From Pseudomonas putida (lineage in GTDB: Bacteria; Pseudomonadota; Gammaproteobacteria; Pseudomonadales; Pseudomonadaceae), in assembly GCF_002906855.1 (NCBI RefSeq), contig NZ_MINI01000048.1, positions 558,001-622,000 on the forward strand: 64,000 nt of DNA, read 5' to 3'. The position numbers were made by a program, and so were the translations under genes. The notes under the pieces were generated by a model. The model did no database searches. It saw nothing but the letters and a program-made list of their open reading frames with translations, and had not been told where the DNA came from. Below, in pieces: positions 52,047-60,504 of this stretch. How positions within the stretch are numbered: the first letter of the stretch is position 1; every line of letters starts with the position of its first letter.

Positions 52047-52685
52047 ATGCCTACTCGTGAGATCCGCCACCCGCTGATCCGCCACAAGCTCGGCCTGATG
52101 CGCCGTGCCGACATCAGCACCAAGAATTTTCGCGAACTCGCCCAGGAAGTCGGCGCGCTACTGACCTACGAAGCCACCCAGGACCTGCCCCTCGAAACCT
52201 ACGAGATCGACGGTTGGTGCGGCAAGGTGCAAGTTGAAAAAATCGCCGGCAAGAAGATCACCGTGGTCCCGATCCTGCGCGCCGGTATCGGCATGCTCGA
52301 CGGCGTGCTCAGCCTGATCCCGGGCGCCAAGGTCAGCGCTGTCGGCGTTGCCCGCAACGAGGAAACCCTCGAAGCGCACACCTACCTGGAAAAGCTCGCA
52401 CCGGACATCAACCAGCGCCTGGCCCTGATCATCGACCCTATGCTCGCCACCGGCGGCTCGATGGTCGCCACCATCGACCTGCTGAAGAAGGCCGGTTGCA
52501 AGGAGATCCGCGCCATGGTGCTGGTCGCCGCACCAGAAGGCATCGAGGTGGTGGAAAAAGCCCACCCGGACGTCCAGATCTACACCGCGTCGATCGACCA
52601 GCGCCTGAACGAGCATGGTTACATCGTCCCAGGCCTGGGCGATGCCGGTGACAAGATCTTCGGCACCAAGCAGAAGGACGCCTGA
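52047..52685 (+). CDS. upp: Uracil phosphoribosyltransferase
   Basis: A 212-residue enzyme that makes UMP from uracil and PRPP. It begins MPTREIRHPLIRHKLGLMRR and has LALIIDPMLATGGSM as the PRPP loop and the C-terminal PGLGDAGDKIFGTK. It overlaps no gene but is 2 bp before uraA, so they form one operon for uracil uptake and salvage. Confidence 0.97.
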   Translation: MPTREIRHPLIRHKLGLMRRADISTKNFRELAQEVGALLTYEATQDLPLETYEIDGWCGKVQVEKIAGKKITVVPILRAGIGMLDGVLSLIPGAKVSAVGVARNEETLEAHTYLEKLAPDINQRLALIIDPMLATGGSMVATIDLLKKAGCKEIRAMVLVAAPEGIEVVEKAHPDVQIYTASIDQRLNEHGYIVPGLGDAGDKIFGTKQKDA

Positions 52686-52687
52686 CC

Positions 52688-53953
52688 ATGCAGGACGGCT
52701 TCAACGACCCGCTCTGGCGCCAGGTCGTCTCGGGCGCGCAGATGCTCTTCGTGGCATTCGGCGCGCTGGTGCTGATGCCGCTGATCACCGGCCTCGACCC
52801 GAACGTGGCGCTGTTCACCGCCGGCATCGGCACCCTGCTGTTCCAGCTGGTCACCGGCCGTCAGGTTCCGGTATTCCTGGCTTCGAGCTTTGCCTTCATC
52901 ACCCCGATCATCCTCGCCAAGGGCCAGTTCGGCCTGGCCGAGACCATGGGCGGCGTAATGGCCGCAGGCTTCGTGTATACCTTCATGGGCCTGATGGTGA
53001 AGATCAAGGGGACCGGCTTCATCGACCGCATGCTGCCACCCGTGGTGATCGGCCCGGTGATCATTTCCATCGGCCTGGCCATGGCCCCGATCGCCGCCAA
53101 CATGGCGATGGGCAAGGCCGGTGATGGCACTGCGCTGATGCCATACAAGACTGCGATGCTGATCTCCATGCCGGCCCTGCTGACGACATTGATCGTTGCC
53201 GTGTTCGGCAAAGGTATTTTCCGCCTGGTACCGATCATCTCGGGCGTGCTGGTAGGCTTTGCCCTGTCGTTCGCCTTTGGCGTGGTCGACACCGCCAAGA
53301 TCGCCGCCGCACCGTGGCTGGAAATCCCCAACTTCACCGCGCCGGCCTTCAACTGGCAGGCCATCCTGTTCATCGTCCCGGTCGCCCTGGCGCCAGCGAT
53401 CGAGCACATTGGCGGGGTGATTGCAGTCGGCAGCGTGACCGGCCGCGACTACCTGAAGAAGCCCGGCCTGCACCGCACCTTGCTGGGTGACGGCCTGGCC
53501 ACCACCGCAGCCGGCCTGTTCGGCGGCCCGCCCAACACCACCTACGCCGAAGTGACCGGCGCGGTGATGCTGACCAAGAACTACAACCCGAAGATCATGA
53601 CCTGGGCGGCAGTCTTTGCCATCACCCTGGCCTTCATCGGCAAGTTCGGCGCGCTGCTGCAGAGCATCCCGGTACCGGTGATGGGGGGCATCCTGTGCCT
53701 GCTGTTCGGTTCGATCGCGGCGGTGGGCATGAACACCATGATCCGCCACAAGATCGACCTGGCCGAAGCGCGCAACCTGGTGATCGTCTCGGTGACCCTG
53801 GTGTTCGGTATCGGCGGTGTGCTGATCGGTAGCGGCGACGGCCCGGACGACTGGGGCCTGAAGGGTATTGCCCTGTGCGCCATCGTGGCCATTGCCTTGA
53901 ACCTGATCCTGCCAGGCAATGACGGCTGGAAGCACAAGAAGCTGGATGTGTAG
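52688..53953 (+). CDS. uraA: Uracil:proton symporter
   Basis: A 421-residue inner-membrane transporter of the NCS2 family with about 14 hydrophobic segments. Signature motifs AIEHIGGVIAVG and LFGGPPNTTYAE surround the substrate site (Glu in EHIGG). It follows upp by 2 bp. A REP arm and hairpin lie directly after its stop. Confidence 0.95.
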   Translation: MQDGFNDPLWRQVVSGAQMLFVAFGALVLMPLITGLDPNVALFTAGIGTLLFQLVTGRQVPVFLASSFAFITPIILAKGQFGLAETMGGVMAAGFVYTFMGLMVKIKGTGFIDRMLPPVVIGPVIISIGLAMAPIAANMAMGKAGDGTALMPYKTAMLISMPALLTTLIVAVFGKGIFRLVPIISGVLVGFALSFAFGVVDTAKIAAAPWLEIPNFTAPAFNWQAILFIVPVALAPAIEHIGGVIAVGSVTGRDYLKKPGLHRTLLGDGLATTAAGLFGGPPNTTYAEVTGAVMLTKNYNPKIMTWAAVFAITLAFIGKFGALLQSIPVPVMGGILCLLFGSIAAVGMNTMIRHKIDLAEARNLVIVSVTLVFGIGGVLIGSGDGPDDWGLKGIALCAIVAIALNLILPGNDGWKHKKLDV

Positions 53954-53993
53954 GAGCGGCCTTATGTCGCGAAGGGGCCGCAAAGCGGCCCCC
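53951..53993. repeat. Single REP arm with hairpin terminator
   Basis: TAGGAGCGGC... (53951-53971) is a REP-like arm overlapping the uraA stop codon. It is followed by an 8-bp stem GGGGCCGC/GCGGCCCC (53974-53981 and 53985-53992) with an AAA loop. It separates the convergent uraA and hemH genes. Confidence 0.65.
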
Positions 53994-53998
53994 TCAAT

Positions 53999-55012
53999 TC
54001 AGACCTTCTCGCACATCCCCGCCAGCACCTTCACCCACTCGGGGTGATCATTCAGGCACGGCACCAGCACCAACTCCTTGCCGCCCGCCTCGACAAACTG
54101 CTCGCTGCCACGCATGCCGATCTCTTCCAGCGTCTCGATGCAATCGGCAACGAACGCCGGGCACATCACCAGCAGTTTCTTCACCCCTGCCTTGGCCAGC
54201 TCATCCAGGCGCGTCTCGGTGTAGGGTTCGATCCATTTGGCCCGCCCCAGTCGCGACTGGAACGACACCGACAACTTGCCGTCCGCAATGCCCATCTTCC
54301 TCGCAAAGGCCTTGGCCGTCGCCAGGCATTGCCCGCGGTAGCACACCGCGCGCATCTCGGCGCTGGCATCCTTGCAGCAGTCTGCCGCCTGGAAGTCATG
54401 CTTGCCGGTCGGGTCGAGCTTCTTCAGATGGCGCTCAGGCAGGCCATGGAAGCTCAGCAGCAGGTGGTCGTAATCCTGCTGCAGATACGGTTTGGCGCTG
54501 GCGACCAGGGCATCGATATACGCCGCATGATCGTAGAACGGTTGCAGCACCCGCAGCTCCAACGGCAAGTGCCGCTCGGCAACAGTCTGTTTTGCCTGCG
54601 CCACCACCGTGGTCACCGTGCTGTCGGCAAACTGTGGATAAAGCGGAGCCAGGGTCACCTTGCGCACACCTTGTGCAGCCAGGCGCGCCAGCACTTCGGG
54701 CAACGCTGGCTCACCGTAGCGCATGGCAACTTCCACCGGCCCGTGTGGCCAGTGCTCGACCATCGCCGCCTGCAGGCGCCGGGTCAGCACTACCAGCGGC
54801 GAGCCTTCATCCCACCAGATCGAGGCGTAGGCATGCGCCGACTGCTCCGGCCGTTTGACCAGGATCAGCGACACCAACAGACGCCGCACCGGCCATGGCA
54901 GGTCGATCACATAAGGGTCCATGAGGAACTGGTTGAGGTAGCGGCGCACATCGGCCACCGAGGTGGAGGCCGGGGAACCCAGATTGACCAGCAGCAGAGC
55001 GTGATCGGTCAT
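53999..55012 (-). CDS. hemH: Ferrochelatase
   Basis: A 337-residue enzyme that inserts Fe2+ into protoporphyrin IX, the last step of heme synthesis. It has LLVNLGSPAS at the N-terminus, LLLSFHGLPERH (catalytic His) and CPAFVADCIETLEEIG near the C-terminus. The ATG at 55012 is the family start; the open frame extends upstream into the next gene but is not conserved. It is 13 bp after the TIGR01777 epimerase gene, so both form an operon diverging from the light-regulated block. Confidence 0.95.
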   Translation of the reverse strand: MTDHALLLVNLGSPASTSVADVRRYLNQFLMDPYVIDLPWPVRRLLVSLILVKRPEQSAHAYASIWWDEGSPLVVLTRRLQAAMVEHWPHGPVEVAMRYGEPALPEVLARLAAQGVRKVTLAPLYPQFADSTVTTVVAQAKQTVAERHLPLELRVLQPFYDHAAYIDALVASAKPYLQQDYDHLLLSFHGLPERHLKKLDPTGKHDFQAADCCKDASAEMRAVCYRGQCLATAKAFARKMGIADGKLSVSFQSRLGRAKWIEPYTETRLDELAKAGVKKLLVMCPAFVADCIETLEEIGMRGSEQFVEAGGKELVLVPCLNDHPEWVKVLAGMCEKV

Positions 55013-55025
55013 GCAGCGTCCTATG

Positions 55026-55931
55026 TCAGAGGCGGCTGGACAGGTTGCCCAGAGCCGATTGCAAATCGTTGAAGCGGAAAGCGAAGCCTGCCGCCAGCAA
55101 GCGCACCGGGCGTGCTCGCTGGCCGCCAAGCAGCAAGGTCGACAACTCGCCGAGGCCGGCCTTGAGCAGCAGGCCGGGCATGGGTACGAATGCTGGCCGG
55201 TGCAGGGCACGCCCCAGCTGCCTGGCGAAGTCGCGGTTGCGTACCGGCTCTGGCGCGCAGGCATTATAAGGACCGCTGGCATCCTTGTGCTGCAAGAGAA
55301 AATCAATCAGGCCGATCTGGTCGTCGATGTGCACCCACGGCATCCATTGCCGGCCATCACCCAACGGCCCGCCCAGCCCCAGCTTGAACGGCAGGCGCAG
55401 GCGCGACAAGAAGCCGCCGTCACTCGCCAGTACCAACCCGGTACGCACCAGCACCACGCGAATACCAAGGTGCTGCGCACGCTGGGCGGTTTCTTCCCAG
55501 GCGATGCACAGCTGACTGGCGAAGTCTTCGCGAACCGGCGGCGAGGCTTCGGTCAGTTCGCGCTCACCGCCATCGCCGTACCAGCCCACGGCAGAACCGG
55601 AAATCAGCACTTCTGGGCGCTGTTCACGGCTGCCCAGCCAGGCCAACAGTTGCTCGGTGAGCGTGATGCGGCTGGCCCACAACAGGTTGCGACGCGCTGC
55701 CGACCAGGGCCGATCAGCGATCGGCGCACCGGCCAGATTGACCACTGCGTCCACTTGCTCATCGGCGCTCAGGTCTTCCAACCGACCAATGCCCCGCACC
55801 CCGCTGCCACACAATCGCGGCACTTGATCAGGGCGCCGGCTCCACACGGTCAGACGATGGCCATTGCCAAGCCAGTACTGGCAAAGGTGCTGGCCGATCA
55901 ACCCTGTACCACCTGTCAGCAATATATGCAT
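55026..55931 (-). CDS. TIGR01777 family NAD(P)-dependent epimerase (YfcH-like)
   Basis: A 301-residue extended-SDR protein. It has the Rossmann motif HILLTGGTGLIGQHL, the central VVNLAGAPIADRPW and the catalytic YG in AVGWYGDGGE, with a DUF1731 C-terminus. The ATG at 55931 has GAGG upstream. It is the first gene of the hemH operon and faces the renalase-like gene across a 187-bp gap that holds a PplR1-type operator. The substrate is unknown. Confidence 0.88.
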   Translation of the reverse strand: MHILLTGGTGLIGQHLCQYWLGNGHRLTVWSRRPDQVPRLCGSGVRGIGRLEDLSADEQVDAVVNLAGAPIADRPWSAARRNLLWASRITLTEQLLAWLGSREQRPEVLISGSAVGWYGDGGERELTEASPPVREDFASQLCIAWEETAQRAQHLGIRVVLVRTGLVLASDGGFLSRLRLPFKLGLGGPLGDGRQWMPWVHIDDQIGLIDFLLQHKDASGPYNACAPEPVRNRDFARQLGRALHRPAFVPMPGLLLKAGLGELSTLLLGGQRARPVRLLAAGFAFRFNDLQSALGNLSSRL

Positions 55932-56044
55932 GACTGTGTCCTCGCAGCGTGCTGCCATGGTCTATTTTTAACAACAAGGCACTTTTCCAGACCCATCGCT
56001 ATCGGATAACCATAGGCCAACATGCCTATGAAGCGGAATAATCT

Positions 56045-56068
56045 TATACAAAGATTTTTTATTGTACA
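56045..56068 (+). promoter_or_regulatory. PplR1/LitR-type direct-repeat operator
   Basis: TATACA (56045-56050), exactly 12 bp, then TGTACA (56063-56068), a perfect match to the published P. putida PplR1 consensus T(G/A)TACA-N12-TGTA(C/T)A. The second half-site overlaps a possible -35 TTGTAC (56062-56067), with TAGTCT (56085-56090) 17 bp further as a weak -10. It lies 50 bp before the renalase-like gene and 113 bp from the divergent epimerase gene. Confidence 0.85.
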
Positions 56069-56118
56069 GGTTTTACTGACAGCGTAGTCTGCCTACAGCA
56101 AGGTTCGAAGAGGCCATC

Positions 56119-57105
56119 ATGACAGTACCTATTGCCATCATCGGTGCCGGTATCGCCGGTTTGTCTGCCGCCCAGGCGCTGCAAAAGGCCGGGCAATCGG
56201 TCCATTTGTTCGACAAGGGCCACGGCAGTGGCGGGCGCATGGCCAGCAAGCGCAGCGAAGCCGGCGCCCTCGACCTTGGCGCGCAGTACTTCACTGCTCG
56301 TGACCGGCGCTTCGTCGAACAGGTGCAGCAGTGGGTCGCCGCCGGCTGGGCGGAGCAGTGGAAGCCGCAGCTGTACAACTACCGCGATGGCGAACTCACC
56401 CCCTCCCCCGACGAACAAACCCGCTGGGTCGGCGTGCCACGCATGAGCGCCATCACCCGCGGCCTGCTCAAGGACGTCACGGTGAACTTCGGCTGCCGTA
56501 TCGCCGAGGTGTTCCGCGGCAAGCAATTCTGGCACCTGCAGGACACCGAAGGTTGCAGCCATGGCCCGTTCAGCCGCGTGGTGATCGCCGTGCCCGCGCC
56601 CCAGGCCACCCAGTTGCTGGCCGCCACGCCCAAGCTCGCTGCCGTGGCGGCCGGTGTGCAGATGGAGCCGACCTGGGCCGTCGCCCTGGCCTTCCAGGCA
56701 CCACTGGACACGCCGATGCAAGGCTGCTTCGTGCAAGACAACGCGCTCGGCTGGCTGGCCCGTAACCGCAGCAAACCCGGCCGTGAAGAACACCTCGATA
56801 CCTGGGTACTGCACGCCACGTCCGACTGGAGCAAGCAGCACATCGACTTGGCCAAGGAGGAAGTGATCGAGCAACTAAGGGGAGAATTCGCCGAACTGGT
56901 GGGCTGCGTGGTACCGGCGCCGAGCTTTGCCCTGGCGCACCGCTGGCTGTATGCGCGACCAACCAGCAATCATGAATGGGGCGCACTGGCCGATGCCGAT
57001 CAAGGCCTGTATGCCTGTGGCGACTGGTGCCTATCAGGCCGCGTCGAAGGCGCCTGGCTCAGTGGCCAGGAAGCCGCGCGACGGCTGCTGGAACATCTCG
57101 AATAA
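56119..57105 (+). CDS. Renalase-like FAD-dependent oxidoreductase
   Basis: A 328-residue flavoprotein. The FAD dinucleotide-binding motif is IIGAGIAGLSAAQALQKAGQ, followed by the GGRMASKR flavin/substrate segment and a C-terminal FAD-contacting YACGDWCLSGRVEGAWLSG. The layout is that of renalase-type amine oxidoreductases, which oxidise aberrant reduced nicotinamides. The actual substrate is unknown. The ATG at 56119 has AGAGG upstream. A PplR1 operator precedes it. Confidence 0.85.
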   Translation: MTVPIAIIGAGIAGLSAAQALQKAGQSVHLFDKGHGSGGRMASKRSEAGALDLGAQYFTARDRRFVEQVQQWVAAGWAEQWKPQLYNYRDGELTPSPDEQTRWVGVPRMSAITRGLLKDVTVNFGCRIAEVFRGKQFWHLQDTEGCSHGPFSRVVIAVPAPQATQLLAATPKLAAVAAGVQMEPTWAVALAFQAPLDTPMQGCFVQDNALGWLARNRSKPGREEHLDTWVLHATSDWSKQHIDLAKEEVIEQLRGEFAELVGCVVPAPSFALAHRWLYARPTSNHEWGALADADQGLYACGDWCLSGRVEGAWLSGQEAARRLLEHLE

Positions 57106-57121
57106 CATCATTCGGGAAAGC

Positions 57122-57195
57122 TATACAAAAATACTAGTTTGCATAAGTTTCTGGCTGTGCTGGAATGAACTTGTACGCGCTTGCTTCCATGTACA
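57122..57195 (+). promoter_or_regulatory. Two further PplR1-type direct repeats
   Basis: TATACA (57122-57127)-N12-TGCATA (57140-57145) matches 10 of 12 consensus positions. TGTACG (57172-57177)-N12-TGTACA (57190-57195) matches 11 of 12. Both lie in the 108-bp gap before the DUF523-DUF1722 gene. The half-sites keep the exact 12-bp spacing. The second pair ends 18 bp before the ATG, so it may act on translation start or on a promoter inside the gap. Confidence 0.65.
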
Positions 57196-57213
57196 AGTTT
57201 CTAGGAGACAGCC

Positions 57214-58182
57214 ATGCACCAACCCGCCCCCGCACATAAGCACCGTATCGCCATCAGCGCCTGCCTGACCGGTCATAGTGTGCGCTACAACGGCGGGCAC
57301 AAGGCTTCCGATCTGTGCCGTGAACAACTGCAAGCGCATTTCGATTGGCTACCGGTATGCCCTGAGGTTGCCATTGGCCTGGGCGTACCACGCGATCCGA
57401 TACGTTTGGTGGGTGACCCCGCGCAGCCAGCCGTGGTCGGCACGCGCAACCCAGGCATGGACCTGACCGGCCCTCTGCGCAACTATGGCGAGCAGATGGC
57501 CGATGAGCTCGATGACATCTGTGGCTACATCTTCATGCAGAAGTCCCCTTCCTGTGGCCTGGAGCGGGTCAAGGTCTATCAGGACAACGGTTACCCTGCG
57601 CCGCAAGGTGGCACGGGCGCCTACGCCGCTGCCTTCTGCGCCCGTCGCCCCGACTTGCCTGTCGAAGAGGAAGGTCGCCTGCACGACCCAGTGCTGCGCG
57701 AAAACTTCATCAGCCGCGTCTATGCCTACGCCGACTGGCAGCAATTGCGGGCGCAAGGCTTGAGCCGAGGCGCTTTGGTACGCTTCCATTCACGCTACAA
57801 GTACCTGCTGATGGCGAACAACCCCCAGGCCTATCGCCAGCTCGGCCGCCTGCTGGGCAGCATGAGCCGGGAGGATGACCCCGAACAGATCGGGCCTCGC
57901 TATTTCAGCCAGCTGATGCAGGCTCTGCGTCGTTGCGCCAGCCGGGGTACCCACTGCAACGTCCTGCAGCACCTGAGCGGCTACTTCAAGGACTCGCTGA
58001 CGCAGCAGGACAAGGCCGAACTGCAGCACCTCATCGGCCAGTACCAACAAGGCGAGGTACCCTTGGTGGTGCCACTGACCCTGCTCAAGCATCACCTGCG
58101 CAAGCACCCTGATCCCTATCTGCAGCAACAGACCTACCTGCAGCCGCACCCCGACAGCCTGGGCCTGCGCAATGCTGTCTGA
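57214..58182 (+). CDS. DUF523 and DUF1722 domain protein
   Basis: A 322-residue soluble protein. DUF523 (about 1-150) begins with RIAISACLTGHSVRYNGGHK and contains QKSPSCGLERVKVY, with conserved cysteines. DUF1722 (about 195-310) contains the YKYLLMANNPQAYRQLGRLL segment. The pairing is frequent in Pseudomonas near photolyase. The conserved Cys in DUF523 suggest metal or thiol chemistry, but no activity is known. Its 3' end overlaps the regulator gene by 11 bp, so translation is coupled. Confidence 0.9.
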   Translation: MHQPAPAHKHRIAISACLTGHSVRYNGGHKASDLCREQLQAHFDWLPVCPEVAIGLGVPRDPIRLVGDPAQPAVVGTRNPGMDLTGPLRNYGEQMADELDDICGYIFMQKSPSCGLERVKVYQDNGYPAPQGGTGAYAAAFCARRPDLPVEEEGRLHDPVLRENFISRVYAYADWQQLRAQGLSRGALVRFHSRYKYLLMANNPQAYRQLGRLLGSMSREDDPEQIGPRYFSQLMQALRRCASRGTHCNVLQHLSGYFKDSLTQQDKAELQHLIGQYQQGEVPLVVPLTLLKHHLRKHPDPYLQQQTYLQPHPDSLGLRNAV

Positions 58183-59071
58183 AACACTGATGCCGATTGG
58201 CGAACTGGCCCGGCGCACCGGCGTCCACCCAGTCACCTTGCGTGCCTGGGAGCGCCGCTATGGCCTGCTCAAGCCGCAACGCACCGCCAAGGGGCATCGT
58301 TTGTACGGGCAAGACCAATTCGAGCGGGTGCTGGCAATTCTCGCCTGGCTTGAACGCGGTGCTTCGGTCGGCCAGGTACGCGAACTAATCGAACAGCCAG
58401 TAGAGCGGGCACCGATGGGCGACTGGCAACCGCGCCAGCAGCAGCTGCTCGAAGCCATCGCCCATCTTTCCCAACGCAGCCTCGATCAGCAACTGAACCA
58501 GGTCATGGCCTTGTACCCCGCCGTGACACTGTGCGAACAGTTGCTACTGCCGCTGCTGGAATCCCTCGCCGTTCGCTGGCGCAGCCACTTCAACGCGCGC
58601 CTTGAACAGGTGTTCTTCCACACCTGGCTGCGCAGCAAGCTAGGGGCGCGGGTGTACCACGACAATCAATCGTTGCAAGGGCCAGCGGTGCTGCTCTGTG
58701 AAGACAGCGAGCGCCCGTTCGACCCCAGCCTGTGGCTGTGCGCCTGGCTGTTGAGCAGCAACGGCATCCCCGTAGAGGTGTTTGAGCAACCGATGGGCGG
58801 CACGCAGCTGCAACGCGCCGTGATCACCCTGCAACCGAGGGCAGTACTGATGCACCTTGGCCCACGCATCGACGCCAGCGCCCTGCTGCGCACCTTGCAG
58901 GGCATCGCCGGGACCAAGCTGCTGGGCGGCGCCACCCTCGCCCTGCACCAGGCCCAGCTGCACGCGTTCGATCTGCCCGACCTTTTCCTGTTCGATACCC
59001 CGCAGGCGGCATTGCGTTTGCTGCAAGGCAATGTCCGCCGGCCTGGAGAGACGAGTGCCCCATGCAACTGA
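58172..59071 (+). CDS. pplR1: MerR-family class II LitR/CarH-like regulator (PplR1-like)
   Basis: A 299-residue regulator with an N-terminal MerR helix-turn-helix (MPIGELARRTGVHPVTLRAW, from residue 7) and a C-terminal B12-domain-like fold (about 90-290). CarH binds B12 through Wx9EH and ExHxxG. Here W136 is followed by Q146-V147 at the EH positions, and the ExHxxG segment reads ERPFDPS. So it should not bind B12: the class II LitR type. In KT2440 the homologue works with LOV proteins encoded elsewhere. It overlaps the genes on both sides (11 and 10 bp) and may repress this operon through the sites upstream. Confidence 0.85.
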   Translation: MLSETLMPIGELARRTGVHPVTLRAWERRYGLLKPQRTAKGHRLYGQDQFERVLAILAWLERGASVGQVRELIEQPVERAPMGDWQPRQQQLLEAIAHLSQRSLDQQLNQVMALYPAVTLCEQLLLPLLESLAVRWRSHFNARLEQVFFHTWLRSKLGARVYHDNQSLQGPAVLLCEDSERPFDPSLWLCAWLLSSNGIPVEVFEQPMGGTQLQRAVITLQPRAVLMHLGPRIDASALLRTLQGIAGTKLLGGATLALHQAQLHAFDLPDLFLFDTPQAALRLLQGNVRRPGETSAPCN

Positions 59072-60504
59072 TCTGGCTGCGCAGCGACCTGCGCATCAAT
59101 GACAACTCCGCCCTCAGCGTCGCCTGCGAACGCGGCCCGACCGTGGCTTTGTGGCTGGTTAGCCCCGGCCAATGGCAGGCCCACGACGACGCCGCCTGCA
59201 AGGTCGACTTCTGGCTGCGCAACCTGCGCCAGCTGCGCCAGTCGCTGGACCTGCTGAATATCCCGCTGCTGGTGCGCAAGGTCGACACTTGGGAGCAGGC
59301 ACCGGCCACCTTGCTCGAAGTCTGCCGCCAGCATGCTATCGAGGCGGTGCACTGGAACGATGAATACGGCGTCAATGAAGAACGTCGCGATGCAGCCACG
59401 CGCAAGCTGCTGGAGGATTACGGTGTCCGCACCCACAGCTACCTCGACCAGCTGTTCTTCCGCCCCGGCACCATCCTGACCCGCAGCGGCGACTACTTCC
59501 AGGTCTTTTCCCAGTTCAAGAAAGTCTGCCTCGAACACCTGCACCGCAGCCTGCCGTCACTGGCCCAACGGGTGACACGCCAGCAGCCGCTGGCTATCAC
59601 CAGCGACCCGATCCCCCAGCATATCGAGGGCTTCGACAAGCCTGCCCGCACACTGAGCGAACACTGGCCCGCCGGTGAAGACGAAGCGCAAGCGCGGCTG
59701 GCCCGCTTTCTCGATGAAACGGTCAAGGACTATGGGTACCTGCGCGACCTCCCGGCCAAGCCTGGCACCAGCCAGCTTTCAGCCTACCTGGCCGCAGGCG
59801 TGATCTCGCCCCGCCAATGCCTGCATGCCGCCCTCGCCAGCAACCGTGGCGAATTCGACAGTGGCAGCAGCGGCGTCCAGACATGGATCAACGAGCTGCT
59901 CTGGCGCGAGTTCTACAAGCATATCCTGACCGGTTATCCACAGGTCTCACGGCATCGGGCCTTCCGCGCGCAGACCGAAGCCCTGCCCTGGCGCGATGCG
60001 CCGGACGACTTCCAGGCCTGGCAGGAGGGACGTACCGGCTTCCCGATCATCGACGCAGCGATGCGCCAACTGCTGCACACCGGCTGGATGCACAACCGCC
60101 TGCGCATGATCGTCGCCATGTTCCTCAGCAAGAACCTGCTGATCGACTGGCGCCTGGGCGAACGCCACTTCATGCGCCATCTGATAGACGGCGATCTGGC
60201 CGCCAATAATGGTGGTTGGCAGTGGAGTGCCTCCACCGGCACCGACGCAGTGCCCTATTTCCGTATCTTCAATCCGGTTTCGCAGTCGCAGCGGTTCGAC
60301 CCCGAAGGACGCTTCATCCGCCACTGGCTACCGGAATTGCGCGGCCTGGATGAAAAATCTATCCATCAGCCGGTGAAGTCTGCTGATCTTTTTGCTAATA
60401 ATTCCTATCACAGTCCAATAGTCGATCTCAGTAGTAGCCGCCAACGTGCGCTGGAAGCCTTCAAGGGCCTACCACGCCGGCAGGATCAGAGGGCAGTATC
60501 TTGA
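59062..60504 (+). CDS. phrB: Deoxyribodipyrimidine photolyase
   Basis: A 480-residue class I CPD photolyase that repairs cyclobutane pyrimidine dimers with blue/near-UV light. The N-terminal antenna domain begins MQLIWLRSDLRINDNSAL. The FAD domain (about 205-470) contains WINELLWREFYKHIL, MHNRLRMIVAMFLSKNLLIDW and the NNGGWQWSASTGTDAVPYFR signature in overlapping pieces. It overlaps the regulator gene by 10 bp and the SDR gene by 4 bp. Confidence 0.95.
   Translation: MQLIWLRSDLRINDNSALSVACERGPTVALWLVSPGQWQAHDDAACKVDFWLRNLRQLRQSLDLLNIPLLVRKVDTWEQAPATLLEVCRQHAIEAVHWNDEYGVNEERRDAATRKLLEDYGVRTHSYLDQLFFRPGTILTRSGDYFQVFSQFKKVCLEHLHRSLPSLAQRVTRQQPLAITSDPIPQHIEGFDKPARTLSEHWPAGEDEAQARLARFLDETVKDYGYLRDLPAKPGTSQLSAYLAAGVISPRQCLHAALASNRGEFDSGSSGVQTWINELLWREFYKHILTGYPQVSRHRAFRAQTEALPWRDAPDDFQAWQEGRTGFPIIDAAMRQLLHTGWMHNRLRMIVAMFLSKNLLIDWRLGERHFMRHLIDGDLAANNGGWQWSASTGTDAVPYFRIFNPVSQSQRFDPEGRFIRHWLPELRGLDEKSIHQPVKSADLFANNSYHSPIVDLSSSRQRALEAFKGLPRRQDQRAVS

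Noticed and set aside
57172..57195. Simple palindrome TTGTAC...GTACAA as operator of another regulator
   Set aside because: The ends are also inverted, but the direct-repeat spacing matches the PplR1 consensus better, so that reading is preferred.
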